Assembly: GCF_000718775.1 (NCBI RefSeq)
Contig: NZ_JOCB01000101.1
Coordinates: 1 to 30,860 of the forward strand
DNA: 30,860 nucleotides
DNA from: Streptomyces sp. NRRL S-31
GTDB lineage: Bacteria > Actinomycetota > Actinomycetes > Streptomycetales > Streptomycetaceae
Direction: 5' to 3'
Shown: positions 6,994 to 14,574 of the stretch, one piece after another
How the letters are laid out: each line of letters opens with the position of its first letter
Position numbering within the stretch: the stretch's first letter is position 1
The notes under the pieces: model-generated
Seen by the model: only the letters and a program-made list of their open reading frames with translations
Database searches by the model: none
Told to the model about the DNA's origin: nothing
Translations under genes and position numbers: made by a program

Positions 6994-7434
6994 ATGGAAC
7001 AGCAGTGGGCGCAGCCTCACCGGGAACAACTGACGCTGTTCACCACGCTCCACAATCTTGCGGCACCGCCCGAGAGCGCGACCGTCACCTGCCGCTTCGG
7101 ATACGTCCCGGCGAGTCCCTACTGCGTCCGTCTCGACCTCGCGTCCTTCCCGGACGACCACGTCACGTGGGTCATCGGCCGCGATCTGCTGCTGGCGGGA
7201 ACGGAAAAGCTCAGCGGAGACGGCGACGTCAAGATCTGGCCTTCCCGGCAACGAGGAAACACACCCTCCCTGTACCTGCGGCTGGAGCGTCCATACGTCA
7301 CCGCGATGTTCGCCACGGAGCTCGATCCGATTCGCCAGTGGTTGATGGAGACCTACATCGCGGTGCCCGCGGGCAGGGAAAGCCTCCTGGTGGACTGGGA
7401 CGCCCTCGCTGCGAGCCGGCGCCCTCCCACCTGA
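6994..7434 (+). CDS. SsgA-like sporulation/cell-division regulator (SALP), 146 aa
   Basis: SsgA-like proteins occur only in sporulating actinobacteria and steer septum placement and spore-wall assembly by acting with FtsZ and the peptidoglycan machinery. The core signature is present: HVTWVIGRDLLLAG (residues 56-69) followed by GDGDVKIWPS (75-84), which aligns with the corresponding blocks of SsgB. The family pattern of a C-terminal helix after a VPAGRES turn is also present. The ATG at 6994 is chosen for its AAGGA site; earlier in-frame codons lack bias. It is an orphan copy with no cell-division genes nearby. Which SALP subgroup it belongs to cannot be told by eye. Confidence 0.85.
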   Translation: MEQQWAQPHREQLTLFTTLHNLAAPPESATVTCRFGYVPASPYCVRLDLASFPDDHVTWVIGRDLLLAGTEKLSGDGDVKIWPSRQRGNTPSLYLRLERPYVTAMFATELDPIRQWLMETYIAVPAGRESLLVDWDALAASRRPPT

Positions 7435-7825
7435 CACTGTACCGGCGAGCCCGGCAGGTGTCGACGTCTGCCACGAGACGGCGGTCCGTCAGGTTCATCT
7501 CTGTCACCAGGTGTGCGCCCTGGGGCAGTACCGCTGCCCCGGAGTCTCCGAAGGACCCGTCAGAACCCCGTCCTCGCCGTGCGGAGGTGCACCATGGCCC
7601 CATGGAATCCAGCGGGTCGTGGATGACCCGCGCGGAGAGGGGGCAGCGTTCCACCGTGCCCCCCGAACGAGGATACGTATGACGTAGAACGCACGATCTC
7701 CCTTATTGTGGCCTGGGGCACGCTGTCCGGTGTCCCCCGGGGACCCCTCGTCGCTCATCCATCGGCTGCGACCCGGTCATGTGAGTACGATGCGCAGGTC
7801 ATCCACACGCAAGGGAGAGAAGGCT
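7435..7825. other. Intergenic region before coiled-coil/wHTH gene
   Basis: 391 bp containing a hairpin (7522-7540) that may end the SsgA-like transcript, and a candidate -10 box TACGAT (7786-7791) about 35 bp before the next start codon. No gene is seen. Confidence 0.45.
7522..7540 (+). terminator. Candidate terminator after SsgA-like gene
   Basis: GGGGCAG and CTGCCCC form a perfect 7-bp stem with a five-base loop, about 90 bp after the stop codon. There is no T tract. Confidence 0.4.
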
Positions 7826-8353
7826 GTGCCCAACAAGTCAGCCAGCGCCACGGTGCGATCGCGGTACATGGAGCACGCCGCGTCGGACCTGGAGGAGAAC
7901 CGCCATCAGCAGCAGGATCTGATCGCTCGCCTGGACGCCCTTCGCCAGGAGGAGAGACTGCTGCTGAGCATCCTCAGCCTGGCCGAGGACTCGGCGAAGG
8001 TGCCCGAGCAGGCACAGGGCGAGGAAGCCCCCTTGTCACAGGTCGTGTCCGCAGGCCCGGTCGCAGAGACGACCGCGCCCCGGCCGAAGCCGAGTGGAGC
8101 CAAGCGGTCCGGCAGAGGCGGGCGAGGAGCGGGCAAGGAACACCGCCCCCTGCTCAAGGACCTCCTGCTCGACCTCCTGAAGGGACACGTCGAGCCCCGC
8201 CACGCCGCGGAACTGCGTGAGGAGCTGCTGGCCAGGCATCCTGAGCGCGTTCCCACACCCCAGGTCGTGCGGAACACCTTGGAGGGACTGGTCGCCAAGG
8301 GGCTCGTCGAGCGGCACAAGCAGGGCCGATCGGTGATGTACACCGTCGTGTAG
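7826..8353 (+). CDS. Coiled-coil plus winged-helix protein, 175 aa
   Basis: A conserved-looking actinobacterial protein without an assigned function. Residues 1-60 form a heptad-rich helix (EENRHQQQDLIARLDALRQEERLLLSIL) likely to dimerise. Residues 65-105 are a low-complexity basic and proline linker. The last 70 residues look like a winged helix: LLKDLLLDLLKG, then AAELREELLARHP, TPQVVRNTLEGLVAKGLVE and a wing RHKQGRSVMYTVV. The arrangement suggests a small DNA-binding regulator. The GTG at 7826 has GGGAGAG upstream; longer in-frame starts have poor codon bias. It is monocistronic and followed by a strong hairpin. It could be a nucleoid or developmental regulator, but nothing in the sequence settles this. 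Confidence 0.75.
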   Translation: MPNKSASATVRSRYMEHAASDLEENRHQQQDLIARLDALRQEERLLLSILSLAEDSAKVPEQAQGEEAPLSQVVSAGPVAETTAPRPKPSGAKRSGRGGRGAGKEHRPLLKDLLLDLLKGHVEPRHAAELREELLARHPERVPTPQVVRNTLEGLVAKGLVERHKQGRSVMYTVV

Positions 8354-8660
8354 AGCCCACGAACGGTGCGGCCGCGAACTCCGGCGTCCGCTGACAGGTC
8401 ACCGCGTCCTCCGGCGCCGCCCGTCCCGGACCCGAACCGGGCGGCGCCGCGGCAGAGGCGGGTCGCGCAGACCCCGCCGCCGGGTACGCCGGCCGGAGCG
8501 GCGCGTCCGACCGGTGGCACGGCGGGAGCGCCGTGCCCAGCTCCCGCATCGCGGTCGACGGCACACCTCCCCCGGCCGATGGCCGGGCCCGGTCGGACCG
8601 GCACACTCGATCTCGTTCGTGCGTTCTCCAAGCCGCCCTCCGCCATGACGAAGGAACGAG
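8354..8660. other. Intergenic region before hydrolase gene
   Basis: 307 bp with a strong terminator hairpin (8412-8449) and otherwise only the presumed hydrolase promoter. Confidence 0.5.
8412..8449 (+). terminator. Terminator after coiled-coil/wHTH gene
   Basis: A perfect 12-bp inverted repeat, CGGCGCCGCCCG (8412-8423) with its complement at 8438-8449, and a 14-base loop, about 60 bp after the stop codon. Confidence 0.65.
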
Positions 8661-9494
8661 ATGTACGTCGACGAACCCAATCAGGCGATCGAGGCCGCCA
8701 ACGGAGTGCGATACGCCTATCGCCGCTGCGGGCCCTCCGGCGCTCCCTCGCTGGTGTTGCTGTCACACTTCCGTGGGACGTTGGACAGCTGGGACCCCGC
8801 GCTCGTCGACGCCCTCGCCGTCGAGCGCGACGTGATCGCCTTCGACAGCGCCGGCGTGGGACTCAGCACCGGGCGGGTGTGCCGGACCGCCCGTGACCTG
8901 GCCGATGACACTTCGGTCTTCCTGGAGGCCCTGGATGTCCGGCGCCCCGACCTGCTGGGTTACTCGATGGGCGGATTCGTCGCGCAGGAACTGGCCCTGT
9001 CGCGTCCGCACTCCGTGCGCCGTCTGGTCCTCGCGGCCACTGCTCCCCGGGGAGCCCCCGGCATACACGGCTACCCGGACGACGTCCTGGCGCACGCTGA
9101 GGCGGAGAGCCCCGGGATCCAGGACTACCTCTACACCTTCTTCAACCACACCGAGACCAGCCAGCGCAGTGGTCTCGAGTTCGTGGGCCGCTACATCGAA
9201 CGCGAGCATGACCGTGACGCGCCGGTTCCGGCTGCGGTCCGGGCCGCACAGTACGAAGCCGTGGTCGAGTGGGGCGTGCCCGACCACGGAGCGCTGGAGC
9301 GGCTGGCGGCGATCGACCACCCGGTGTTCGTGGCAGGAGGCGGCGACGACCTCGTCGTACCCCCGCGCGCGTTCCATCTCCTGGGCGGTGCGCTGCCGAA
9401 CGCGAAGGTGAAGGTGTACCCGGATTCCGGCCACGGTTTCCTCTTCCAGCACCACCGGCAGTTCACGGACGACGTGCTGGCGTTCCTGCGCTGA
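8661..9494 (+). CDS. Alpha/beta hydrolase, 277 aa
   Basis: A soluble serine hydrolase of the alpha/beta fold. The nucleophile elbow is GYSMGG with Ser102, the acid lies in GGGDDLVVP (Asp229 or Asp230), and the histidine is in DSGHGF (His258). The oxyanion region reads LSHFRGTLDSWDP, as in haloalkane dehalogenase, epoxide hydrolase or haloperoxidase-like enzymes that lack an HGG start. The cap region between about 130 and 190 is helical. Length is normal. The ATG at 8661 is preceded by AAGGA. The substrate cannot be predicted. The gene is directly upstream of LAL-1 but separated by a large palindromic element, so cotranscription is unlikely. Confidence 0.88.
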   Translation: MYVDEPNQAIEAANGVRYAYRRCGPSGAPSLVLLSHFRGTLDSWDPALVDALAVERDVIAFDSAGVGLSTGRVCRTARDLADDTSVFLEALDVRRPDLLGYSMGGFVAQELALSRPHSVRRLVLAATAPRGAPGIHGYPDDVLAHAEAESPGIQDYLYTFFNHTETSQRSGLEFVGRYIEREHDRDAPVPAAVRAAQYEAVVEWGVPDHGALERLAAIDHPVFVAGGGDDLVVPPRAFHLLGGALPNAKVKVYPDSGHGFLFQHHRQFTDDVLAFLR

Positions 9495-9504
9495 TCGGCC
9501 CGGT

Positions 9505-9568
9505 CTAGGTCCTGTCGTCGGACTCCCGCCCTCCGGGCGGACGGCGGGAGTTCGACGACAGGACCTAG
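9505..9568. repeat. 64-bp CTAG-bounded palindromic element
   Basis: A near-perfect hairpin: 16-bp outer arms (9505-9520 and 9553-9568) and 9-bp inner arms ACTCCCGCC (9522-9530) and GGCGGGAGT (9543-9551), separated by one G/T pair, with a 12-base loop. Both ends are CTAG, followed inward by GGTCCTGTCGTCG. That layout fits a miniature inverted-repeat element with a CTAG target, as used by some IS5-like transposons, but the element would also serve as a terminator for the hydrolase gene. It ends six bases before the LAL-1 promoter element. Confidence 0.65.
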
Positions 9569-9573
9569 GTAGG

Positions 9574-9589
9574 CTGACAGATGTGTTCG
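9574..9589 (+). promoter_or_regulatory. LAL-1 promoter element shared with LAL-3
   Basis: CTGACAGATGTGTTCG here matches GTGACAGATGCGTCCG upstream of LAL-3 at 13 of 16 positions, and both are preceded by GTAG. The distance to the TTG start is 63 bp here and 65 bp at LAL-3. Conserved non-coding sequence at equal spacing suggests a shared control site. Confidence 0.55.
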
Positions 9590-9652
9590 CCGCCCCTTGC
9601 GAGCAGAATGCTTCCTGCCGTCCGGGCACAGTGCCCTCGGTTTGGAGGAGCC

Positions 9653-12385
9653 TTGTCTCTGGTGGGTCGCACATCCGAGTTGTGTGTGCTGGAAAAGGTG
9701 TTGGCGCAGGCGGGCGTCGAGGGCCAGGCCCTGCTGCTCGAAGGTGACCCGGGGGCCGGCAAGACCTCCCTCGTGGACGCCGTGGCGGCCCGTGCCCGGA
9801 ACAACGGAGCGGGCGTCCTGCGGGTGGTCGGGGTGGAGACGGAACAGGAGCTGGCGTTCTCCGCCCTGCACCAGCTGCTGTACCCGCTCCTCGACCGGCT
9901 GCCCGGCATCCCCGCCGTCCAGGGCGAGGCGCTGGAACAGGCGCTGTCCATCCGTGCGGGTTCACCTCCCGACCGGCTCGCCATAGCCACCGCCGCCTTG
10001 GCGCTGTTGCGGGTGGTGGCCGAGGAGAACCCCGTCTGCGTCGTGGTCGACGACGCACACTGGATCGACCGGTCCAGTGCCGAAGTGCTGTTCTTCATGG
10101 CCGGCAGGCTGAGCGGCTGCCGGGTGGCGCTCGTCATGGCCGCGCGCACCGGGTGGGACGGCTTCGCCGACCAGGCCGGTCTTCCCGTGCTCACCGTGTC
10201 CCCGCTGGGCCCCGAGGATGCGCGGGCCGTGCTCGAACACAGCCATCCGGGACTCGCGGAGTCGACCCGGCGACGGCTGCTCGACGAGGCCGAGGGCAAC
10301 CCGCTGGCCCTGATCGAGCTGCCGAAGCTGCTCAGCTCCGCCCAGCGCCGCGGCGAAGAGCCGCTTCCCGTCACCCTGCCGCTCAGCGCACGTCTGGAGA
10401 GCATGTTCGCCGACCGGATCCGGCTGCTCACCCCGGCCACCCGGTTCGTGCTCCTCCTGGTCGCGCTCGACGGACAGCGCATCGGCAACCTGCAACACAT
10501 CCGGCAGGCATGGGGTATCACGGGCGAGCAGTGGGAGGACAGGCTCCTGGAGGACGGCGAAGCCGGCGGGCTGGTCCATGTACACCAGACGGACGACCGG
10601 GTGGCCTTCTGTCATCCCACGGCCCGCTCGTGCCTCGTTCACATGTCATCGGCGGGCCGGCGCAGGGCCGCCCACCGCGCGCTGGCCGCCGTGCTGGACG
10701 ACGCCCCCGACCGGCGTGCCTGGCACCTCGCCCACGCGGCGGAAGGCCCGGACGAAGCGGTCGCGCTGGAACTCAGCCGGGTCGCCGAGAGAACTCTGGC
10801 CCGGGCCGGAGCGGCCGAGGCGGCGGCGGCCTTCCTCCGGGCGGCGCAACTCAGTCCCGACCGCGAGGCTCGCGCCCGGCGTCTGGAGGAAGCGGCATTC
10901 GCCGCCGGCATCGACGGCCGGCTGGAGGCGGCCGGCGAGCTCGTGGCCGCGGGCTCGGTGGAAACCCTGCGCGGGGCGGTGGCCGCCGCCTACGTACTCT
11001 TCCACCGGGACGGGGACAGCGACGGCGTGTTCCGCGTCCTGCTCCCGGTGCTGCGGCAGGGCCCGCGCGGTGACGGTCCCGAAGATCTGGCGGCCTACGA
11101 CGACGCCTTCTACGTCCTGCTCAACTGCGCCGTCTGGGCAGGCCGGCAGGATCTGTGGCCGTCCGTCCACGAAGTCCTCGACCATGTGTCGGAGACGGCA
11201 CGCATGTGCTTCGACTGTGTCGCCGATCCGGCGCGCACCGCGCACGACGTGCGGGAACGGCTCGACCGCAGCACGGCGGAGCTGCCCGCCAACACCCCCT
11301 TCTGGCGGATGAACTGGCTGATCTACACCGCCCTGTATCTGGACTGTTTCAGCTACTACGACAGCGTGTGGCGCGACTTCGTGGGACATACGGTCTACGA
11401 CAGCCAGCGTTTCGTCCTGCTCGCCCGTGCCCACGATTCGTACATGCGAGGAGACTGGGACAACACCCTGGCCCTCGCCGGCGAAGGCACCGGCGACGCG
11501 GCGGGGCACGGATACGGCTTCACCCACATACTCTTCACGTACGGACTGGCCTCCGTCGCCGCCGGGCGCGGTGACGAGGAGACGCTGCGCAGGCATTGCG
11601 ACACCATCGAGGCATGGGCCAGGCCCAGGCAGTTCCAGCTGCTGCTGACAGCCGTGAACGAGGCCCGTGCCCGGGCGGCCATCGGCCGGGGCGACTTCGA
11701 GGAGGCGTACCAGCTGGCCGCGGCGGTGACCCCGCCCGGGGTGCTTCCCTCGCACTACCCCCACGCGCAGCGTGTCTTCCTCGATCTGGTCGAGTCCGCC
11801 GTGCGCACCGGGCGGATCGACGCGGCCCGTGCCCACGTCGAAGCCGGCCGGCAGGCGCGCCTGGACGCCATATCACCGCATCACGCGGTCATCCTCGCCG
11901 GCGCCGCCGCGGTGGCCGCGCCCGACGAGGAAGCCAGGGAACTCTACGAGTCCGCCCTCGCCGTCCCGGACGCCGCGCTGTGGTCCCACGAGTACGCCCG
12001 GCTGCGCCTGCTCTACGGTGAGTGGCTGCGCCGCCGCCGGGACTACACGGCCTCGCGGGTCCACCTCGAGGCGGCCCTCGAGATGTTCGAGCAGCACCTG
12101 AAGGCTCCGCTGTGGGCTCAGCGAGCGCGGGACGAGCTGCGCGCGGCCGGCGGCACCGTGCGCGTCCCGAACGCCCGCGACGTGGGTTCGATGAGTGCCC
12201 AGGAACGCCGGATCGCCGAGCTGGCGGCCGGTGGACTGTCCAACAAGGAGATCGGAAGCAAGCTCAACATCTCGCCGCGGACCGCGGGATCCCACTTGTA
12301 CAAGGTCTTTCCCAAACTGGGCATCACGTCCCGCGCGGCACTGCGTGACGCCCTCGCCGAGTTCGACCGACGGGGTACGCCGTGA
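9653..12385 (+). CDS. LAL-1: LuxR family ATP-binding regulator, 910 aa
   Basis: A large ATP-binding LuxR (LAL/MalT-type) transcription factor: ATPase switch, long helical sensor region and C-terminal DNA-binding domain. Walker A is GDPGAGKT (about 31-38), and Walker B is VVVDDAHWID (about 129-138). The middle 500 residues are alpha-helical repeats. The LuxR helix-turn-helix occupies the last 60 residues (ERRIAELAAGGLSNKEIGSKL and beyond). The start is taken as TTG at 9653, just behind GGAGGAG, because LAL-3 has the same arrangement and the in-frame ATG at 9581 is followed by codons with only about 60 percent G/C in third position. It is a paralogue of LAL-3 and of identical length, similar throughout and roughly 60 percent identical by eye. 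It ends 35 bp from the convergent PqqD-like gene. Confidence 0.92.
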   Translation: MSLVGRTSELCVLEKVLAQAGVEGQALLLEGDPGAGKTSLVDAVAARARNNGAGVLRVVGVETEQELAFSALHQLLYPLLDRLPGIPAVQGEALEQALSIRAGSPPDRLAIATAALALLRVVAEENPVCVVVDDAHWIDRSSAEVLFFMAGRLSGCRVALVMAARTGWDGFADQAGLPVLTVSPLGPEDARAVLEHSHPGLAESTRRRLLDEAEGNPLALIELPKLLSSAQRRGEEPLPVTLPLSARLESMFADRIRLLTPATRFVLLLVALDGQRIGNLQHIRQAWGITGEQWEDRLLEDGEAGGLVHVHQTDDRVAFCHPTARSCLVHMSSAGRRRAAHRALAAVLDDAPDRRAWHLAHAAEGPDEAVALELSRVAERTLARAGAAEAAAAFLRAAQLSPDREARARRLEEAAFAAGIDGRLEAAGELVAAGSVETLRGAVAAAYVLFHRDGDSDGVFRVLLPVLRQGPRGDGPEDLAAYDDAFYVLLNCAVWAGRQDLWPSVHEVLDHVSETARMCFDCVADPARTAHDVRERLDRSTAELPANTPFWRMNWLIYTALYLDCFSYYDSVWRDFVGHTVYDSQRFVLLARAHDSYMRGDWDNTLALAGEGTGDAAGHGYGFTHILFTYGLASVAAGRGDEETLRRHCDTIEAWARPRQFQLLLTAVNEARARAAIGRGDFEEAYQLAAAVTPPGVLPSHYPHAQRVFLDLVESAVRTGRIDAARAHVEAGRQARLDAISPHHAVILAGAAAVAAPDEEARELYESALAVPDAALWSHEYARLRLLYGEWLRRRRDYTASRVHLEAALEMFEQHLKAPLWAQRARDELRAAGGTVRVPNARDVGSMSAQERRIAELAAGGLSNKEIGSKLNISPRTAGSHLYKVFPKLGITSRAALRDALAEFDRRGTP

Positions 12386-12420
12386 CGGCCATGCGCGTGT
12401 CTCCCGTACGCCCCGACGGC

Positions 12421-12765
12421 TCACCGTCGTCGCCAGGTGGTCTCCCGCGGCAGTCGTCCGGACCTCGGCGGCCGTCCGGTCGCGGCATCCCGGGAGCACG
12501 CCACCGGCGTGCGCACCAGACCGGCCTCCCGCCATACGCGAACGTGCTGCTCGATCAGCTCACGCACCACCGAGCCGTCGGTCTCCCAGGCCGTCGCGAG
12601 CGTGCCCGTGGCGTCCCGGACACTCCCGAGGCTCGCGCGCAACGCGATCCACACGGCCGTGGCCGGGGGCGGGTAGAAGTACTCCTCGCCGTCGGGCGAC
12701 CCCAGGCCCAACACCCCGTCCTCCGCGATCGCGACGGTCACCTCTGTTCGGAACACCACGTCCAT
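12421..12765 (-). CDS. PqqD-like (RiPP recognition element) protein, 114 aa
   Basis: Residues 1-85 have the PqqD layout: two short beta strands (VVFRTEVTVAIAEDG, then LGLGSPDGEEYFYPPP), the turn followed by ATAVWIALRAS, and helices ending in LIEQHVRVWREAGLV. PqqD domains bind leader peptides of ribosomal peptide products for radical SAM or other modifying enzymes, yet no such enzyme or evident precursor is near. The tail after residue 86 is basic and low in complexity. The ATG at 12765 has a near-ideal AAAGGAGG site; an in-frame extension upstream to 12873 has A/T-rich codons and is rejected. The most extensive palindrome of the window lies 33 bp upstream. The fold call is by pattern and is moderate. 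Confidence 0.6.
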   Translation of the reverse strand: MDVVFRTEVTVAIAEDGVLGLGSPDGEEYFYPPPATAVWIALRASLGSVRDATGTLATAWETDGSVVRELIEQHVRVWREAGLVRTPVACSRDAATGRPPRSGRLPRETTWRRR

Positions 12766-12797
12766 ACCGCGGCCTCCTTTCCACCTTTGCACCCCAT

Positions 12798-12813
12798 GTG
12801 CACACGTGTGCAC
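12798..12813. promoter_or_regulatory. Palindrome site S3, 16-bp perfect
   Basis: GTGCACACGTGTGCAC is the longest perfect copy of the family. It ends 33 bp before the PqqD-like start codon and close to its ribosome site, so a bound protein would probably block expression. A weaker ACATGT core lies 49 bp further upstream (12852-12857), about twice the 25-bp spacing seen elsewhere. Confidence 0.65.
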
Positions 12814-12888
12814 TTTCGGAGCGCACACCGCACTCACCTTCCCTGATCCATACATGTTCACACCTTTCTGCATGGTCGGGGAGTTGAC

Positions 12889-12928
12889 ACACGGCCGCGC
12901 CCGCCCGGCCGGGCGGGCGCGGCCGTGT
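12889..12928. terminator. 40-bp perfect palindrome, terminator of ALDH gene
   Basis: Two 20-base arms meet at 12908/12909 without a loop or mismatch; the left arm begins ACACGGCCGCGCCC. It lies 26 bp beyond the ALDH stop codon and before the PqqD-like promoter, so it is placed to stop ALDH transcription from running into that gene. Confidence 0.75.
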
Positions 12929-12953
12929 CATGGGACCGCGGTGAGGCGGGGCG

Positions 12954-14393
12954 TCAGGCGGCGATCGTCTTGTACTCGACGTACTGGGTCAGCCCGACCG
13001 TGCCGAACTCCCTGCCGATGCCGCTGCTCTTGAACCCTCCGAAGGGGCCGTCGAAGGAGAACGGCGCACCGTTGACCGCGAAGGTACCGGTGCGGACGCG
13101 CCGGGCGATGTCCAGGGCACGGGCCTCGTCGGCCGTCCACACACCGCCGCCCAGGCCGTAGGGGGAGTCGTTGGCGATGCGCACCGCGTGGTCGTCGTCG
13201 TCGAACGGGATGACCACGAGCACCGGGCCGAAGATCTCCTCCTGCGCGATGCGCATGGAGTTGTCGACGTCGGCGAAGAGGGTCGGGGTGACGTAGTAGC
13301 CGCCTTCCAGACCCGCGGGGACCCCGGGGCCGCCGGTGACCAGCCGGGCGCCCTCGCGGATCCCGGTCTCGATGTACGAGCGCACGCGCTCCTGCTGGTC
13401 GGCCCGGACCATGGGCCCGATGAAGGTGCCGGGATCGGCAGGGTCGCCGACGGTCAGCGACTCGACGAGGTCCTTGAGCCTGGCCACGGCCTCGTCGTAG
13501 CGGCTGCGGTGCACCAGAATGCGGGTGTGGGCGACACATGCCTCGGCGTTGTTGGCGAAGGAGAGGAACTTCAGGCCCTCCGCCATGGCGTCGAGGTCGG
13601 CGTCCTCCAGCACGATGGCGGCGGACTTGCCGCCGAGTTCCAGGCTCACCCGCTTCAGCTGCCGGCCGGCGATGGCCGCGACGGTGCGTCCGGCACCCGT
13701 CGAACCGGTGAACGCGATCTTGTCGATGCCGGGGTGGGAGACGAGGTACTCGCTCGTCTCGCGGTCGGCCGGCAGGATGCTGACCACGCCCTCCGGCACG
13801 CCCGCCGCGGTGAGTATCTCCCCCAGCAACAGCGTGACGAGGGCGTTCTCGGGCGATGCCTTCAGCACCACGGTGCAGCCCGCCAGCAGGGCGGGGACCA
13901 TCTTGACGAGCGCGGACTGGTGCGGGGCGTTCCACGGGATGACGGCCGCGACCACGCCGACCGGTTCGCGGCGCACCAGGATGCGTCCCGTCGCCCCGTC
14001 GGTCCGGGGCAGTTCCTCCTCCCACGGCAGGGCGGCCGCGGCACGCAGGAAGGCGTCGGTCTGCTGGGACAGCGCGGCCGCGGTCCAGCCGGTGAACCAG
14101 CGAGCGCTGCCGTTCTCGGCGGTGGTGAGGTCGGCGATCTCCTCGGCGCGCTCGGCGTAAAGGTCGTTGAAGCGGGCGATGACCTTCTGCCGCTCGGTCG
14201 GGGACAGACGCGGCCAGGGGCCCTCGTCGAACGCCTCGCGGGCGGCGGCGACGGCGAGGTCGACGTCGGGCGCCGTGGCCTCGGCGGCCCGCCCGACCAG
14301 CGACCGGTCGTGCGGGGAACGGACCTCCAGCAGGTCCTTCTTGGCCGGCGCGGTCCAGCGTCCGCCGATGTACAGCTTGTCGTATGTGATCAC
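12954..14393 (-). CDS. NAD(P)-dependent aldehyde dehydrogenase, 479 aa
   Basis: Oxidises an aldehyde to the acid with NAD(P). All landmark residues are present: Asn155 in IPWNAP, Lys178 in LKASPENA, Glu252 in LELGGKS, catalytic Cys286 in NNAEACVAH, and the EEIFGP cofactor motif at 385-390. The usual NxGQxC around the cysteine is NNAEAC here, a mild departure. Length is normal for the superfamily. The GTG at 14393 has GAAGGA upstream. The gene is divergent from a TetR regulator, with a 14-bp-arm operator between them, which points to substrate-induced control. Family features do not settle the substrate; aliphatic or aromatic aldehydes are both possible. Confidence 0.93.
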   Translation of the reverse strand: MITYDKLYIGGRWTAPAKKDLLEVRSPHDRSLVGRAAEATAPDVDLAVAAAREAFDEGPWPRLSPTERQKVIARFNDLYAERAEEIADLTTAENGSARWFTGWTAAALSQQTDAFLRAAAALPWEEELPRTDGATGRILVRREPVGVVAAVIPWNAPHQSALVKMVPALLAGCTVVLKASPENALVTLLLGEILTAAGVPEGVVSILPADRETSEYLVSHPGIDKIAFTGSTGAGRTVAAIAGRQLKRVSLELGGKSAAIVLEDADLDAMAEGLKFLSFANNAEACVAHTRILVHRSRYDEAVARLKDLVESLTVGDPADPGTFIGPMVRADQQERVRSYIETGIREGARLVTGGPGVPAGLEGGYYVTPTLFADVDNSMRIAQEEIFGPVLVVIPFDDDDHAVRIANDSPYGLGGGVWTADEARALDIARRVRTGTFAVNGAPFSFDGPFGGFKSSGIGREFGTVGLTQYVEYKTIAA

Positions 14394-14526
14394 TGAGGGT
14401 CCTTCTCACGGTGTGTCGTCGTACCGGAAGCGGAAGAGGCCGGCGGGGGAAAGGGCGTCGTGCCTGGACCAGGTCCGGCCAGGCCCCGGCCGTACGGACG
14501 CGGGGCTGCCTCGGCCAAGTTAAGAG

Positions 14527-14558
14527 AACGTCGTTCACTTAGTCAAGTGAACGGCGTT
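14527..14558. promoter_or_regulatory. TetR operator between ALDH and its regulator
   Basis: The 14-base arms AACGTCGTTCACTT (14527-14540) and AAGTGAACGGCGTT (14545-14558) pair at 13 of 14 positions around a four-base spacer. It ends 16 bp before the GTG of the TetR gene, where repression of both divergent genes is possible. Confidence 0.75.
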
Positions 14559-14574
14559 TTGTTAAAGTGGTCGG

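Noticed and set aside
9581..9652. ATG at 9581 as LAL-1 start
   Set aside because: No ribosome site, poor codon bias, and the 3' part of the conserved promoter element would be coding. LAL-3 supports the TTG start.
12766..12873. N-terminal extension of the PqqD-like protein
   Set aside because: Codons are A/T-rich in third position, the operator would be coding, and the strong ribosome site is at 12765.
12928..14538. 536-codon open frame on the minus strand
   Set aside because: It is an alternative frame of the ALDH gene, which has all catalytic residues in its own frame.
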